A stretch of 62,185 nt of DNA. Source: a virus. Where the stretch lies: the IMG/VR virus record IMGVR_UViG_3300047189_000049, positions 1 through 62,185 of that record. The stretch is one strand, 5' to 3'. A program made the position numbers and the translations under genes. The stretch's first letter is position 1. Each line of letters starts with the position of its first letter. The notes beneath the pieces were generated by a model. The model did no database searches. It worked only from the letters and a program-made list of their open reading frames with translations, and was not told the DNA's origin. This document shows positions 1 through 8,276 of the stretch, piece after piece.

Positions 1-2136
1 TCGCGTCAGGGATGACACCATGGCCGCGATCTTCGCGACATCCATGGCGTCATCCATGCCACTGCGCGGCTTGCCCTGCGGAGGCTGAGCAACGGCGAGC
101 GTGTTGTGAGGCGCGTCGTTCGGGATATCGAGACCCGGAGCGCCACCATCGGCGAATCCGCCACGCAGGCCGCCGGCCGAGCTCGGCACAGCGAGCGGCT
201 CGTCATTGGCGACGTCGTTGCCATTCGGGTCGAGGCCGCCGGTCTTGTCCTTGCCCCACCAGCCGTGATCCTTGCCGAGGTTGTACCCGGAGTTCACGTT
301 CTCGCCGAGCTTGGCCATCTGGTTCATCTGCTCGACGACGCCGGGGCCCTTCTCTGGAGTCTTGGCAACTGCGAGTTGTCCCACGGGCAGGTTTGCGGCT
401 GGGACGTGGCCCTGAACTCCGCCGTACATGCCGCCACCCGCAGGGGCGCCGTAAAGCCCACCACCGCTATACGGCGCGTACATCTGGCCGTGAGCCGAGG
501 CGAGACCGGTGAAGTCCGGGGATCCGCCGTCGGCGAAGCCCTCGCGCACGCCAGACGGCGACACGCTGCCGCCCATGGAGTCGCGCGTCGCCTTGTCGTA
601 GTCGACGGTCTTGTAGCCAGCGGCGAGACCGACGGCATCCGGATGCGAGTGCTCGACGTCCTGCGCCTTGAGGCCGATCTGCGTGCGGCCGTCGCCCTTG
701 TAGTTGTACCGGTAGATCGGCTGACCGTCGTGGGTCTTGCCGATCTCGTGCATGTTCTCCTTCAGGCGCTCGTCCGAGAAGAAGCCGCCGGGCTGCGTCG
801 ACGTCGTCGTCGAACCCGAGAGCGATCCAGTGCCTTCCGCGATGTTCGCGAGGAACTGCGACACCTGAAACGGATACGACTGCTGCTGCAGGAACTGGTT
901 GTACAGCGCCGTGTCCTGCGCCTGCTGCGTCTGCTGCTGCACCTGACCGGCGGCAAGTTGGGCCTGAGCGCCCTGAAGACCCGCCGTCTGCGCGCCGCTG
1001 CCGAGCTGCGCGAGGGTCTGTGCCGTCTGCTGGCCCTGACCGTAGAGCGCCTGACCGGCGCCGATCTGCGCCTGACCTCCGGAGAGACCGAGCTGCGAGA
1101 GCATCTGCGCGAGGCTCGCCTGCGTCTGCGCGGATTGCTGGCCCTGACCGAAGAGCTGACCAGCAAGCCCAGCCTGAGCCTGCCCACCGGCGAGCCCCTG
1201 ACCGAAGACCTGCTGGCCGAGGGCGGCCTGCTGCTCAGCGGTGCCCGTACCCTGACCGTAGACCTGCTGGCCGATGCCAGAGAGCTGCTGGCCGGCGCCG
1301 GCGAGCGCGGCGCGGTTGGCCTGCGCGGCGCCGAGGCCGACGCCCTGCTGCTGCTGGGCGGCGCCGAGCGCCTGCGTGTAGCCCTGATTCAGGATGTCCG
1401 AGTAGATCTTCGAGTTCGCGAGCTGCTGCTGCTGGCCGAGGTTGGCCGCGGCAATGCCGGCGCGGTCGCCGCCGAAGGCGCCGCTCTGAATCGCAGTGCC
1501 GAGCTGGCCGCTCTGCTGCTGTTGGTTCTGCTGGTTGAGCATGCCAGCGGTTCCCTGCAGGACCTGCTGGATGTAGGGGCTCATGAACTGCTGAGTGTTC
1601 AGCTGCCCCGGGTTCACGGCCTGCGCGCCGGCGAGGCCGAGCTGCGTCGCCATCGAGTTGTACGGCTGCGCGGCGCCGAGCGCCGACTGGTAGCCCTGCG
1701 CGGCCTGCGTGTTGAACGGCTGCGCGCTACCCTGAGCGCCGGAGATCGCCCCTTCTGCGCCCGCGTACAGCGGAGCGGATGCGCCCTGACCCTGCTGAAG
1801 ACTGCCGAGTGCCGCGGCGCCGAGACCGGCGCCAACGCCTATGCCCTGATTGATCGAGCCGATGCCGCTCTGGTAGAGAGGCATGGACTGGTCTTGTCCG
1901 GTACCAAGGGCGCCAGTGGCCGCCTGATAGTACGGCTGGGCCGCGCCGGCCGAGGTGTTCGTGTTCTGGACGCCAGCGTTCTGCGTATCCGTGAGCGGCG
2001 CGACGAACTGTCCGCTGTAGGTCTGGAACGGAGCGGAGGCCGCTGTCTGCGCCTGCGCATTGACGTTGTTGTATCGTGCGAGGACGTCCTGCGGGACAGT
2101 CACCGTCGATTGCGATTTTGAACTTTTACCGCCCAT
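1..2136 (-). CDS. Giant virion protein with internal S74-like chaperone motif, N-terminal part (runs off the window start)
   Basis: This leftward frame starts at an ATG (2134-2136) preceded by AAGGACGAGG and stays open for 712 codons to base 1. It begins MGGKSSKSQSTVTVPQDV and is very rich in Gln, Gly and Ala, with many GQQ/GQG repeats over residues about 190-420, as in extended virion proteins. Residues about 455-530 (SDERLKENMHEIGKT through GLKAQDVE to KTVDYDKAT) resemble the Peptidase_S74 intramolecular chaperone of tail fibres. The last residues match the 5' end of the gene at 60082-62185, so on the circular genome the two pieces form one gene of about 1387 residues. The role is structural by inference. 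The open frame on the opposite strand is a GC-rich shadow. Confidence 0.85.
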   Translation of the reverse strand, partial: MGGKSSKSQSTVTVPQDVLARYNNVNAQAQTAASAPFQTYSGQFVAPLTDTQNAGVQNTNTSAGAAQPYYQAATGALGTGQDQSMPLYQSGIGSINQGIGVGAGLGAAALGSLQQGQGASAPLYAGAEGAISGAQGSAQPFNTQAAQGYQSALGAAQPYNSMATQLGLAGAQAVNPGQLNTQQFMSPYIQQVLQGTAGMLNQQNQQQQSGQLGTAIQSGAFGGDRAGIAAANLGQQQQLANSKIYSDILNQGYTQALGAAQQQQGVGLGAAQANRAALAGAGQQLSGIGQQVYGQGTGTAEQQAALGQQVFGQGLAGGQAQAGLAGQLFGQGQQSAQTQASLAQMLSQLGLSGGQAQIGAGQALYGQGQQTAQTLAQLGSGAQTAGLQGAQAQLAAGQVQQQTQQAQDTALYNQFLQQQSYPFQVSQFLANIAEGTGSLSGSTTTSTQPGGFFSDERLKENMHEIGKTHDGQPIYRYNYKGDGRTQIGLKAQDVEHSHPDAVGLAAGYKTVDYDKATRDSMGGSVSPSGVREGFADGGSPDFTGLASAHGQMYAPYSGGGLYGAPAGGGMYGGVQGHVPAANLPVGQLAVAKTPEKGPGVVEQMNQMAKLGENVNSGYNLGKDHGWWGKDKTGGLDPNGNDVANDEPLAVPSSAGGLRGGFADGGAPGLDIPNDAPHNTLAVAQPPQGKPRSGMDDAMDVAKIAAMVSSLTR
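11..76. repeat. Terminal overlap: identical to 62120-62185
   Basis: Sixty-six bases at the left end are identical to the last 66 bases of the window. The match continues the reading frame of the giant gene in both directions, so it is best read as a circular assembly overlap inside the tandem repeat. Bases 1-10 do not match the corresponding 62110-62119, which suggests an assembly-edge error or a third variant repeat copy. Confidence 0.85.
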
Positions 2137-2285
2137 GCAGACCTCGTCCTTTCCCGAGAAAGGCACCGGACGTGCACGTCATCACATGGGCATCGAGAAA
2201 AGTAGGTAGGGTGCAACCCCTGATGCAAGCCGATGCCGATTATGGCATCGATCACTCCGTCTCTGTATACGAAAACGCGTTGCTG

Positions 2286-2873
2286 TCAACCGGAGACAGC
2301 ACCAACCTCACCCGTCTTGGCTCCGTAAAGGAAGAAAGCACCGCTTGCGAGTATCGGATCGCTCAATAGGCGCTGCTTCATTCGCGCCGACTGCTCTGCT
2401 CTTCGCTCGGGCGTCCATGATCTCTTGACAGATGCAGACGTCTTTGCCCGAGTCTCTGCGGGGATGGTCCTTCCGATCTGGGAGACAGATATTTTGTGCC
2501 GAGTCTCCGCCGATACGATCTTCCCCTTCATGAGTCTAGAGACGCCGATCTTCCATTCTTCTGATCGACGGAAGCCTGAACACCCGCCTCCGCCATTCGT
2601 CAAGTTGACCAGAGGGTGCCCTACGGATCTCCAGTGAAGGATTCTCTGCTGCTCTAAAAGATACGCGTCTTGCTCGCTCATCTCTCTGGCAACTATCGTA
2701 ACCAGAACTCTTGACCCAGACAGGCGCAACTCCTCCTGCACAGCTAGGTGGTGCTTGTGACGTAGATTCATGTAATAAGCGCGACCACGCCGCCCCTTTC
2801 CAACATAGAAACACTCATCGGTGTCTGATCTCCAGTGCTCATAGACGTAGAATTTGTTTTTTCCGACGCTCAT
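2286..2873 (-). CDS. GIY-YIG homing endonuclease with NUMOD3-type repeats
   Basis: The protein has 195 residues. The N-terminus carries the GIY-YIG signature in degenerate form (KFYVYEHW followed by FYVGKGRRGRAY), with the conserved E and N-T-x-G-G-G element near NLTNGGGGCSG. NUMOD3-like DNA-binding repeats follow (ETRHKISVSQIGRTIPAETR). The ATG overlaps the stop of the upstream acetyltransferase gene by ATGA. Its base composition is visibly more AT-rich than the neighbours, as expected of a mobile homing gene. The last residues, GAFFLYGAKTG, repeat the C-terminus of the upstream gene, pointing to insertion with duplication of the host gene's tail. No intron or intein is seen. It should nick or cut a phage allele lacking it. 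Confidence 0.85.
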   Translation of the reverse strand: MSVGKNKFYVYEHWRSDTDECFYVGKGRRGRAYYMNLRHKHHLAVQEELRLSGSRVLVTIVAREMSEQDAYLLEQQRILHWRSVGHPLVNLTNGGGGCSGFRRSEEWKIGVSRLMKGKIVSAETRHKISVSQIGRTIPAETRAKTSASVKRSWTPERRAEQSARMKQRLLSDPILASGAFFLYGAKTGEVGAVSG

Positions 2874-3358
2874 TCTTGCGCCGATCCGGTTTTCGCTCCG
2901 TACAGGAAAAACGCACCAGCGGGAGCCCCAAATATTCTCTGGTACATCTTCACCTTGCCTTCAGTGCGGTGATTCGACAGCACGCCGATGATCAGCGGCA
3001 TACCGAGCTTGTCAGCGGTCTGCTTCCCGAATTCGCACAGCTTTTTCGCGCGACCGCCCTTGGCGCTGCGGAACTCCGGGTAGATGAAGATCGCCTTCTC
3101 CTCCAGCACTGGGGCCTCGGAGTACCACATCGTGCCGATGCGCAGCAGGATCATGCCCTCGATGCCGCCGCCCGGCGGCCCGATGACTGCGCACAGGCCG
3201 TGATCGAGATGCGTCGCCGACCAGAAGTCCTGCGCGAGTCGCGGGATGCTGGGTTCGAGGAATCCGTTGTCCTTGCAGCCGGCCACTGCCAGCTTCATGA
3301 GCTCGTCCATGTCGTCAGGGGTTGCGATACGGATGACCAGCTCGGGTTCGTCAGTCAT
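2870..3358 (-). CDS. GNAT-family N-acetyltransferase-like protein
   Basis: The protein has 162 residues from the ATG at 3358, which has AAGGA 8 bases upstream and lies just after the upstream stop; a start 9 codons further up would overlap that gene. The sequence reads IRIATPDDMDELMKLA, then a beta-strand region ending EEKAIFIYPEFRSAKGGRAK, then LGMPLIIGVLSNHRTEGKVK, the typical GNAT order. The substrate is unknown. Similar GNAT-like genes sit among late virion genes in other podovirus-like phages. Its C-terminus GAFFLYGAKTG is copied at the end of the downstream GIY-YIG gene. Confidence 0.75.
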   Translation of the reverse strand: MTDEPELVIRIATPDDMDELMKLAVAGCKDNGFLEPSIPRLAQDFWSATHLDHGLCAVIGPPGGGIEGMILLRIGTMWYSEAPVLEEKAIFIYPEFRSAKGGRAKKLCEFGKQTADKLGMPLIIGVLSNHRTEGKVKMYQRIFGAPAGAFFLYGAKTGSAQE

Positions 3359-3362
3359 GGCG

Positions 3363-3974
3363 TCAGTCCTTACGTGGTGGGGCAAGATTCTTCAGCGTCT
3401 TGATGGTATCGCGCCGGTAGCGCTTCACGAACTCGTCGAGCACACGGTGGCCCATGTCGAGGTCGCCGTCGCCGGCCACGCGCACTTCGTCTGGGGATAG
3501 CACGTACTCACCGCCCGCGGCGACGATGGCAACGCCCGGGTCTTTCGCCGCGACCTGACCGCCAGCAGCACGCTGCACTGGCTCGCCGTACGGGCCGGCT
3601 CCCTGACCATAGGGCATGTCGCCGGCGCCACCGTACGGCAGGCCGCTGAACATGCGGCGCATGTGCTTGAAGCCCGCCATCGTGTTGCCTTCGCCCATCG
3701 CCGAGATGATGTCGGCGGGGATCACGTACGAGCCGCTCGGCACGTGCATCGGCAGATGGTCGGTGCGGCCCGCCACCGGGCTGTGTATCGGACCGGTGTG
3801 CAGGTGCGAGCCCATGGTCTGGGTGGTCGTCGTGAAGCTGCCGCCGCCGGCCTTGGCCTTGCGGGCGACGTCCAGCGCGATGGCGACGGCCTGCTTCTGC
3901 GGGCGGCCGGTGCCGACGAGCTCGGAGATGTTCGCCGAGATGGCTTTGCGGGAGTGACCTTTTGCGAGTGGCAT
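3363..3974 (-). CDS. Conserved phage virion-associated protein (unknown function)
   Basis: The protein has 203 residues. The N-terminus MPLAKGHSRKAISANISELV, followed by KQAVAIALDVARKAKAG, is the familiar basic motif of small phage proteins found near tail and head genes. A middle region contains VPSGSYVIPADIISAMGEGN, and the C-terminal part has AAGGEYVLSPDEVRVAGDGD. These short motifs recur in virion genes of podovirus-like phages, but the biochemical role is unknown to me. It is packed between a structural gene and the acetyltransferase gene in a leftward late operon. Confidence 0.7.
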   Translation of the reverse strand: MPLAKGHSRKAISANISELVGTGRPQKQAVAIALDVARKAKAGGGSFTTTTQTMGSHLHTGPIHSPVAGRTDHLPMHVPSGSYVIPADIISAMGEGNTMAGFKHMRRMFSGLPYGGAGDMPYGQGAGPYGEPVQRAAGGQVAAKDPGVAIVAAGGEYVLSPDEVRVAGDGDLDMGHRVLDEFVKRYRRDTIKTLKNLAPPRKD

Positions 3975-3981
3975 GGCGGCC

Positions 3982-4323
3982 TCAGGAGTAGCTGACAGTC
4001 ACGGTCTGGCCGGTCCCGGGGACCACGAGCAGGCCGATGCGCGTCGGCATGTTCACGACGTAGACGCCAGTGGTGTTTGGGATGACGAAGAGCTTCTTGG
4101 AGGTGCCGGTCGTCGTGTTCGAGTCGTACACCGAGCCCGGAGCCGAGCCCGCGACGGTCACGACCACGTTGCACACGCGACCCGCCGTGGTCTTGAGGAC
4201 CGTGGCGGCCGTTAGGTCGGGCAGATTGCTCGCGCCCTGCACGTTCAGGTAGTTCTGCGCGACGGTGTTGACCGCCGTCACGAGGTTCTTTGCAGCTGTA
4301 AGGATGTCGCCGAGATTGCTCAT
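3982..4323 (-). CDS. Small structural protein (unknown)
   Basis: This 113-residue protein starts MSNLGDILTAAKNLVTAVNT and continues as an all-beta region rich in Val and Thr. Its start codon overlaps the last base of the large tail gene's stop, so translation is probably coupled to it. The beta-rich composition and late-operon position suggest a virion component. I recognise no family. Confidence 0.65.
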   Translation of the reverse strand: MSNLGDILTAAKNLVTAVNTVAQNYLNVQGASNLPDLTAATVLKTTAGRVCNVVVTVAGSAPGSVYDSNTTTGTSKKLFVIPNTTGVYVVNMPTRIGLLVVPGTGQTVTVSYS

Positions 4324-6644
4324 TAGAATTTCCCGTCAGGTGCGTATCGGTAGCGCATGCCGCCGAGGCGCCACCACGACCCGATGTCTTGGCTGGAGAT
4401 CTTGATCGACAGCAGGCGGCCGCGGATGCGCGGCGTCACGAACTGCGTGCCCTGCACGAGCGTGTACGGACCGTCGACAATCGGCGTCTGGCCCGGGTAG
4501 TCGGCGAAGTAGAAGGTCAGCTGGACGCTCGCGTTCTGCGCGGCGCCGTAGTACCCCCACTTCATGTCCGGCCACACCTGATCGACGAACGTCTTGAGGT
4601 CGCCGTCGCCGATGGCGAAGTAACCGGTCTGGATGAATGGCAGCATCGCCTGCCCGTCGGCGTCCGTCGACGTCTCGTGCTGGTACAGGTACATCAGCGT
4701 CGGGTCGAATCCGATTGGCGGACCGAGCACGGACTGGTCGAGCCACGCTGTACGGGCGAGAGAGCCGAAGTCCCACGCGCCGAGCACGGCGTTGAACTTC
4801 ACGTAGGCCGCGACCTCGCCATTGCTCGTCGTGGTCGGGTAGTACCACGTGATTTCCGAGAAGCGCGAGTTCACGGCGACGCGGATCTTGTCGAGGTTGG
4901 TCTGGTCGAGGTTCTGGAAGATGACGTCCCACAGCGGGCACGGCAGCGGCTGCACGCCGCCGCTCGACAGCGAGAAGAACTGCGACGGCCCCATCCAGTA
5001 GACGGTGCCGTTCAGCGTGGCGGCCGCGCGGCGCGCGATCAGGCCGCAGCCGTTGCCGATCTCGTTGAAGCTGTAGATGTACGGCTGGCCGATGTACTGC
5101 ATGCTCCAGATGCCGAGGTCGGTCCAGATGTAGCCCTGCTGCGGGCCCTGCAGGGCGCCGACGATGCGCGATCCCTTCGGGATGCGGTAGCTGCCGGCCT
5201 GATTCGTGACAGAGCCGATCCACGTGTTGTAGTTGTTGACGTCGCACCAGCGCACGAGTAGCGGGTCGATGATGCCAGTGAAAGTCGTGCCCCACGCGAT
5301 GATCTGGCGCTGCGGCATGGCAACGAAGAAGCCGGAGACCACCGGCGGCCCATACGGCAGGACCGTGGCCGTCGGGCTGCCGCCCAGCGGGTTCCACTGG
5401 TACAGGGGCTGGTACGGCGACGTGTTCACGAGGACCTGCGCGGTGCCGCTCAGGTTGACGACGCCGCCATAGACGAAGGACACACTGTTGGCCGTGCTCG
5501 CCGTCACCGTCCAGTTTCCGTTCCACGTGTTGGGCGTGGCGCCGGACACCGTGATGATCTCGCCGGCGTCCACGGTGATCGTGGTGCCCGGGAAGTTCAG
5601 CGTGCCGACGCCGGCCGCGATGCCGGAGCTCGTCGCCGTCATGACCTCGGGAGGCACATTCGGCGCGGCGATCATGCTCTCGCCCCAGTTGTCGAGACCC
5701 CAGTTGCTGGCGCTTACCGGAGTACCGGTGGTCGGCGCGACCGCGGTGCCCGTGCCGTATCCGCCAGAGCCGTAGCCGCCAATGCCGTAGCCTGTGCCAG
5801 ACGGGATGGCACCCACTCCGAAGCCGTAGATGTACCGGGCATTGCCGCCGTTGACGCTGGCCGACGTGGTCGCCGACGCCAGCGTGTTTGCTGAGATCGT
5901 GAAGTTGTTGGCGTCGATCACCGTCTGCACGACGAAGTTGCCGTAGAGCGTGATGCCGCCGACTGTGAGCGGAACGAGCAGCGGGTAGGTGTTGCCGACC
6001 ACGTAGCCGTGGTTGTTCAGCGTCACCTGCACGACGGCGCTGCCGCTCGTCGTGGCAAGCAGGGGCACCGTGGTAACTGCGCTCGTGCCGGTTGCCAGCT
6101 GCGGGTTGCCGAAGATGTCCTGCGCGTAGACCGTGTAGGAGTTCGCGCTGATGTACCCGTCAGGGTCGCACGGGTAGAGGCCGAAAAGGACGAGGCCGCC
6201 GACGCTGATGTGCACCGGGATGTAGACGGTGTCGTACCCGGTGATGTTGGTAATGGTGTTGTCGGTGATCACGACCTTTGCGGTGTTGATCGTCGACGCC
6301 GCAGCGGCCGTGATGTTGTCCGTCAGGGACCGCGGGGTGACGTCCTCAAGGATGCCCTGCGTGATCACGGCGAGCTGCGACTGATAGGTGCCCGCAGCGT
6401 TCTGAGTGCCGTAGCCGAGATGCGGGAAACTGTTCGTGTCCTGCCATGCGAGCATGCTGCGCACGACGGACGAGATCTGGTTTGGGTAGAACTTGGTCCA
6501 GCCGCCAAGCTTCTGCGCGATGCCGCCGAGCTTTGGGTCCGGCAGGAAACGGATCAGGTTCGACGTCGAGAACCCGGCCTCGTTGAGCACCGGGGTCTCG
6601 TTCTGGTTGATCCCCGGCTGCAGCTTGAGCGTTGCGTGCGGCAC
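4323..6644 (-). CDS. Large tail nozzle / packaged-DNA stabilisation-type protein
   Basis: The protein has 773 residues and uses a GTG start at 6644, four bases after the upstream stop, with no strong ribosome-binding site visible. It opens with KLQPGINQNETPVLNEAGF and IRFLPDPKLGGIAQKLGGWTK. This is the entry motif of phage proteins that combine an N-terminal arm with a beta-propeller-like body of many GVGTLNFPG/GYGIGGYG-type beta repeats. Proteins of this size next to an adaptor gene correspond to the T7 gp12 / P22 gp10 functional class that closes the tail tube. That assignment is inferred from length, opening motif and position, not from a clear catalytic signature. Confidence 0.7.
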   Translation of the reverse strand: MPHATLKLQPGINQNETPVLNEAGFSTSNLIRFLPDPKLGGIAQKLGGWTKFYPNQISSVVRSMLAWQDTNSFPHLGYGTQNAAGTYQSQLAVITQGILEDVTPRSLTDNITAAAASTINTAKVVITDNTITNITGYDTVYIPVHISVGGLVLFGLYPCDPDGYISANSYTVYAQDIFGNPQLATGTSAVTTVPLLATTSGSAVVQVTLNNHGYVVGNTYPLLVPLTVGGITLYGNFVVQTVIDANNFTISANTLASATTSASVNGGNARYIYGFGVGAIPSGTGYGIGGYGSGGYGTGTAVAPTTGTPVSASNWGLDNWGESMIAAPNVPPEVMTATSSGIAAGVGTLNFPGTTITVDAGEIITVSGATPNTWNGNWTVTASTANSVSFVYGGVVNLSGTAQVLVNTSPYQPLYQWNPLGGSPTATVLPYGPPVVSGFFVAMPQRQIIAWGTTFTGIIDPLLVRWCDVNNYNTWIGSVTNQAGSYRIPKGSRIVGALQGPQQGYIWTDLGIWSMQYIGQPYIYSFNEIGNGCGLIARRAAATLNGTVYWMGPSQFFSLSSGGVQPLPCPLWDVIFQNLDQTNLDKIRVAVNSRFSEITWYYPTTTSNGEVAAYVKFNAVLGAWDFGSLARTAWLDQSVLGPPIGFDPTLMYLYQHETSTDADGQAMLPFIQTGYFAIGDGDLKTFVDQVWPDMKWGYYGAAQNASVQLTFYFADYPGQTPIVDGPYTLVQGTQFVTPRIRGRLLSIKISSQDIGSWWRLGGMRYRYAPDGKF

Positions 6645-6647
6645 GGC

Positions 6648-7409
6648 TTAACGGCTGGGCGTAGCAGCGGCCGGCACGGACATCGAGCTCCACGCGCTCG
6701 CCGTGAACTTCTTGCGGCCCTCTTCGGTGAGCGCGCCCTTGAGCAGGTTCTGGTACTGGTTCTCGTACGAGCCCGGCATCTCCGGGTCGTTGCCCTGCGC
6801 ACCGAAATTTCGCTGGTAGCCGCTGACGTAGATCATCGCGGCCATCAGCAGCATGTCCGGCAGGTTCGTGCTGATGAAGGTCGTAGTCGTGTTCGCGACC
6901 GGGTTCGTGTTGAACTGGTTGAGCGACTGCTGGCGGACCGTGCCGTACGCCGTGATCGAGTAGTTCGCGTCGGCGTAGGGCCCGAAGAGCACGTTCAGGC
7001 TCGTGTTGCCGGTGCTCGCGAGGTCTCCGCCGGCCATGGCGAAGTACAGGGGCGGACCTGTGACGGCGTTGCTGCCGTAGACGTTCTGGATGAACTCCTT
7101 ACTCACCGGTAGGATCGGGCCGCTCGGCGACGTCAGCGTCTGCAGCGTCACGAAGTCGTTGACAGAGATCGCCAGCAGGTTAGTGCCGAGGTTCAGCTGG
7201 TAGGTGTTCGACACCAGCAGGCTGAGCAGGTCGAGGTCGCGCTGGATGCGCAGCTCGGCGTAGTTCAGGGCCTGCGGGATCAGCGCGAGGAACGGCGCGC
7301 TGCCCGGCGTCACGACCCCGCTGATGGTCGACACGTTCTCCACGGCCAGCGTCGCGAGCTGAGTTACGAAGCCGTTGTACGTCAGCGGCGTGGGGTTGGG
7401 TGCCGACAT
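6648..7409 (-). CDS. Head-tail adaptor-like protein (SU10-type adaptor)
   Basis: The protein has 253 residues beginning MSAPNPTPLTYNGFVTQLAT. It is helix-rich and contains IPQALNYAELRIQRDLDLLS, then a beta region, then NLPDMLLMAAMIYVSGYQRN, the arrangement typical of podoviral adaptor proteins that ring the portal. It precedes the large nozzle-like gene by three bases, which supports that role. A terminator and a candidate promoter lie immediately upstream (7447-7502), so it may begin its own late transcript. Confidence 0.65.
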   Translation of the reverse strand: MSAPNPTPLTYNGFVTQLATLAVENVSTISGVVTPGSAPFLALIPQALNYAELRIQRDLDLLSLLVSNTYQLNLGTNLLAISVNDFVTLQTLTSPSGPILPVSKEFIQNVYGSNAVTGPPLYFAMAGGDLASTGNTSLNVLFGPYADANYSITAYGTVRQQSLNQFNTNPVANTTTTFISTNLPDMLLMAAMIYVSGYQRNFGAQGNDPEMPGSYENQYQNLLKGALTEEGRKKFTASAWSSMSVPAAATPSR

Positions 7410-7446
7410 GGGCGAAATCCGCCTTTACAAGACAGGGGCTTCTGTG

Positions 7447-7475
7447 ATAGTAGCACGGCGCCGTGGGGTGGCCAA
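7447..7475 (-). promoter_or_regulatory. Candidate sigma70 promoter for the adaptor/nozzle genes
   Basis: On the minus strand TTGGCC (7470-7475) is followed after 17 bases by TACTAT (7447-7452). The site lies directly downstream of a rho-independent terminator, and an AAAGGCGG ribosome site follows before the ATG at 7409. The -35 match is only partial. Confidence 0.45.
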
Positions 7476-7502
7476 GAAAAAGGCCCCGACGGACGGGGCC
7501 TT
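7472..7502 (-). terminator. Rho-independent terminator
   Basis: A 9-bp GC-rich stem (AAGGCCCCG pairing with CGGGGCCTT, loop of 5) is followed on the minus strand by TTTTTCTT. It sits between the NlpC-like gene (ends 7531) and the adaptor gene (starts 7409), so it ends the leftward transcript coming from the lysis region. Confidence 0.8.
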
Positions 7503-7530
7503 GCAGTGCCGGGATTCTGGCTCGGGCTAC

Positions 7531-8037
7531 TTACTGCCCGCTGTTTCGCGAGTCGTAGACTACGACGCCCCCGACGGCACTCGCCACGAGGGCGCATGCT
7601 ACCGGCGTGACCTTGTTCGCGGCAAGGTAGAGCTCCGGCACGATCTTGGCCTTCTCCATGGCCGCCGTGATCAGTTCCGAGCAGAACCAGCTGTCGTCAT
7701 CGCGCCAATTGCGGTTGACCGCGAAGGCGAAAATGGCGGTGTGATCATACGGCTTTCCGACCTGAGCACGCAGGAACGCGTAGAACTTCTTCTCCTGCGT
7801 CTTCGTGCACGGCACGTTGATCTGCACGACCAGCTTCCACGGCTCGTACGCCGCCGGCCGGGCATAGACGCCTTTCGGCGTCCCACCCGGACCGTCGGAC
7901 CGCGAGCCCAGCAGCGCACCGCTGGGCATGACGGCGTCGACATGCGAGAAGTGGCCCGCACTGAACCACGCGATGGCCGCACTGGCCAGCGCGTGACCCA
8001 GCACGAACTGCAGACGGATGTGGCCGTCAGCTGACAC
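7531..8037 (-). CDS. NlpC/P60-like (YebB/YiiX-type) cysteine hydrolase
   Basis: The protein has 168 residues if it starts at the GTG at 8037, which overlaps the upstream stop; the longer upstream frame is compositionally unlike protein. The catalytic elements are FSHVDAVMP (His near residue 31), GKPYDHTAIFAF and DSWFCSELITAA (Cys near residue 119). This order is that of circularly permuted NlpC/P60 amidases with the F-C-S-E motif. Such phage proteins may cleave peptidoglycan peptides or amide bonds in the virion or at lysis. Location among lysis and tail genes fits either. Confidence 0.75.
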   Translation of the reverse strand: MSADGHIRLQFVLGHALASAAIAWFSAGHFSHVDAVMPSGALLGSRSDGPGGTPKGVYARPAAYEPWKLVVQINVPCTKTQEKKFYAFLRAQVGKPYDHTAIFAFAVNRNWRDDDSWFCSELITAAMEKAKIVPELYLAANKVTPVACALVASAVGGVVVYDSRNSGQ

Positions 8038-8272
8038 TGGCGGCGCCGTTCTGCAGGGCGTTTTCGAGGTGCTCGCCGAGGATGGCGTGTGCCGCCTCCC
8101 CGGTGAGCGCAGCCTGCACCGGCGCGGCAGGCACGGGCGCCTGCTCTGCGAGGACGACGACGTCAACGACGTCGCCCTCCTTGATGCCGGTGAACAGCTC
8201 CGGGCTCATGGTACGAAGCATGATGTTCGTACCACGAGGGCCATGACGAACCCCTTCGACGAGGTGCTTCAT
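8027..8272 (-). CDS. Small hypothetical protein
   Basis: This 81-residue protein starts at an ATG (8272) and is followed with an 11-base overlap by the NlpC-like gene. It contains a basic N-terminus, TMSPELFTGIKEGDVVDVVV and an Ala/Pro-rich middle. I see no signal peptide or membrane segment. The family is not recognised; overlap suggests coupled expression with the hydrolase. Confidence 0.6.
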   Translation of the reverse strand: MKHLVEGVRHGPRGTNIMLRTMSPELFTGIKEGDVVDVVVLAEQAPVPAAPVQAALTGEAAHAILGEHLENALQNGAASVS

Positions 8273-8276
8273 GGCA

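Noticed and set aside
106-2121. Long rightward open frame opposite the giant virion gene
   Set aside because: The opposite (leftward) frame has a ribosome site, S74-like motif and joins across the genome end; the rightward one is Leu/Arg-rich with no motif.
2231-2250. Hairpin CGATGCC / GGCATCG downstream of the GIY-YIG gene
   Set aside because: Seven-bp stem without a T-run on either strand; insufficient for a terminator call. The rest of 2137-2285 shows no gene or clear promoter.
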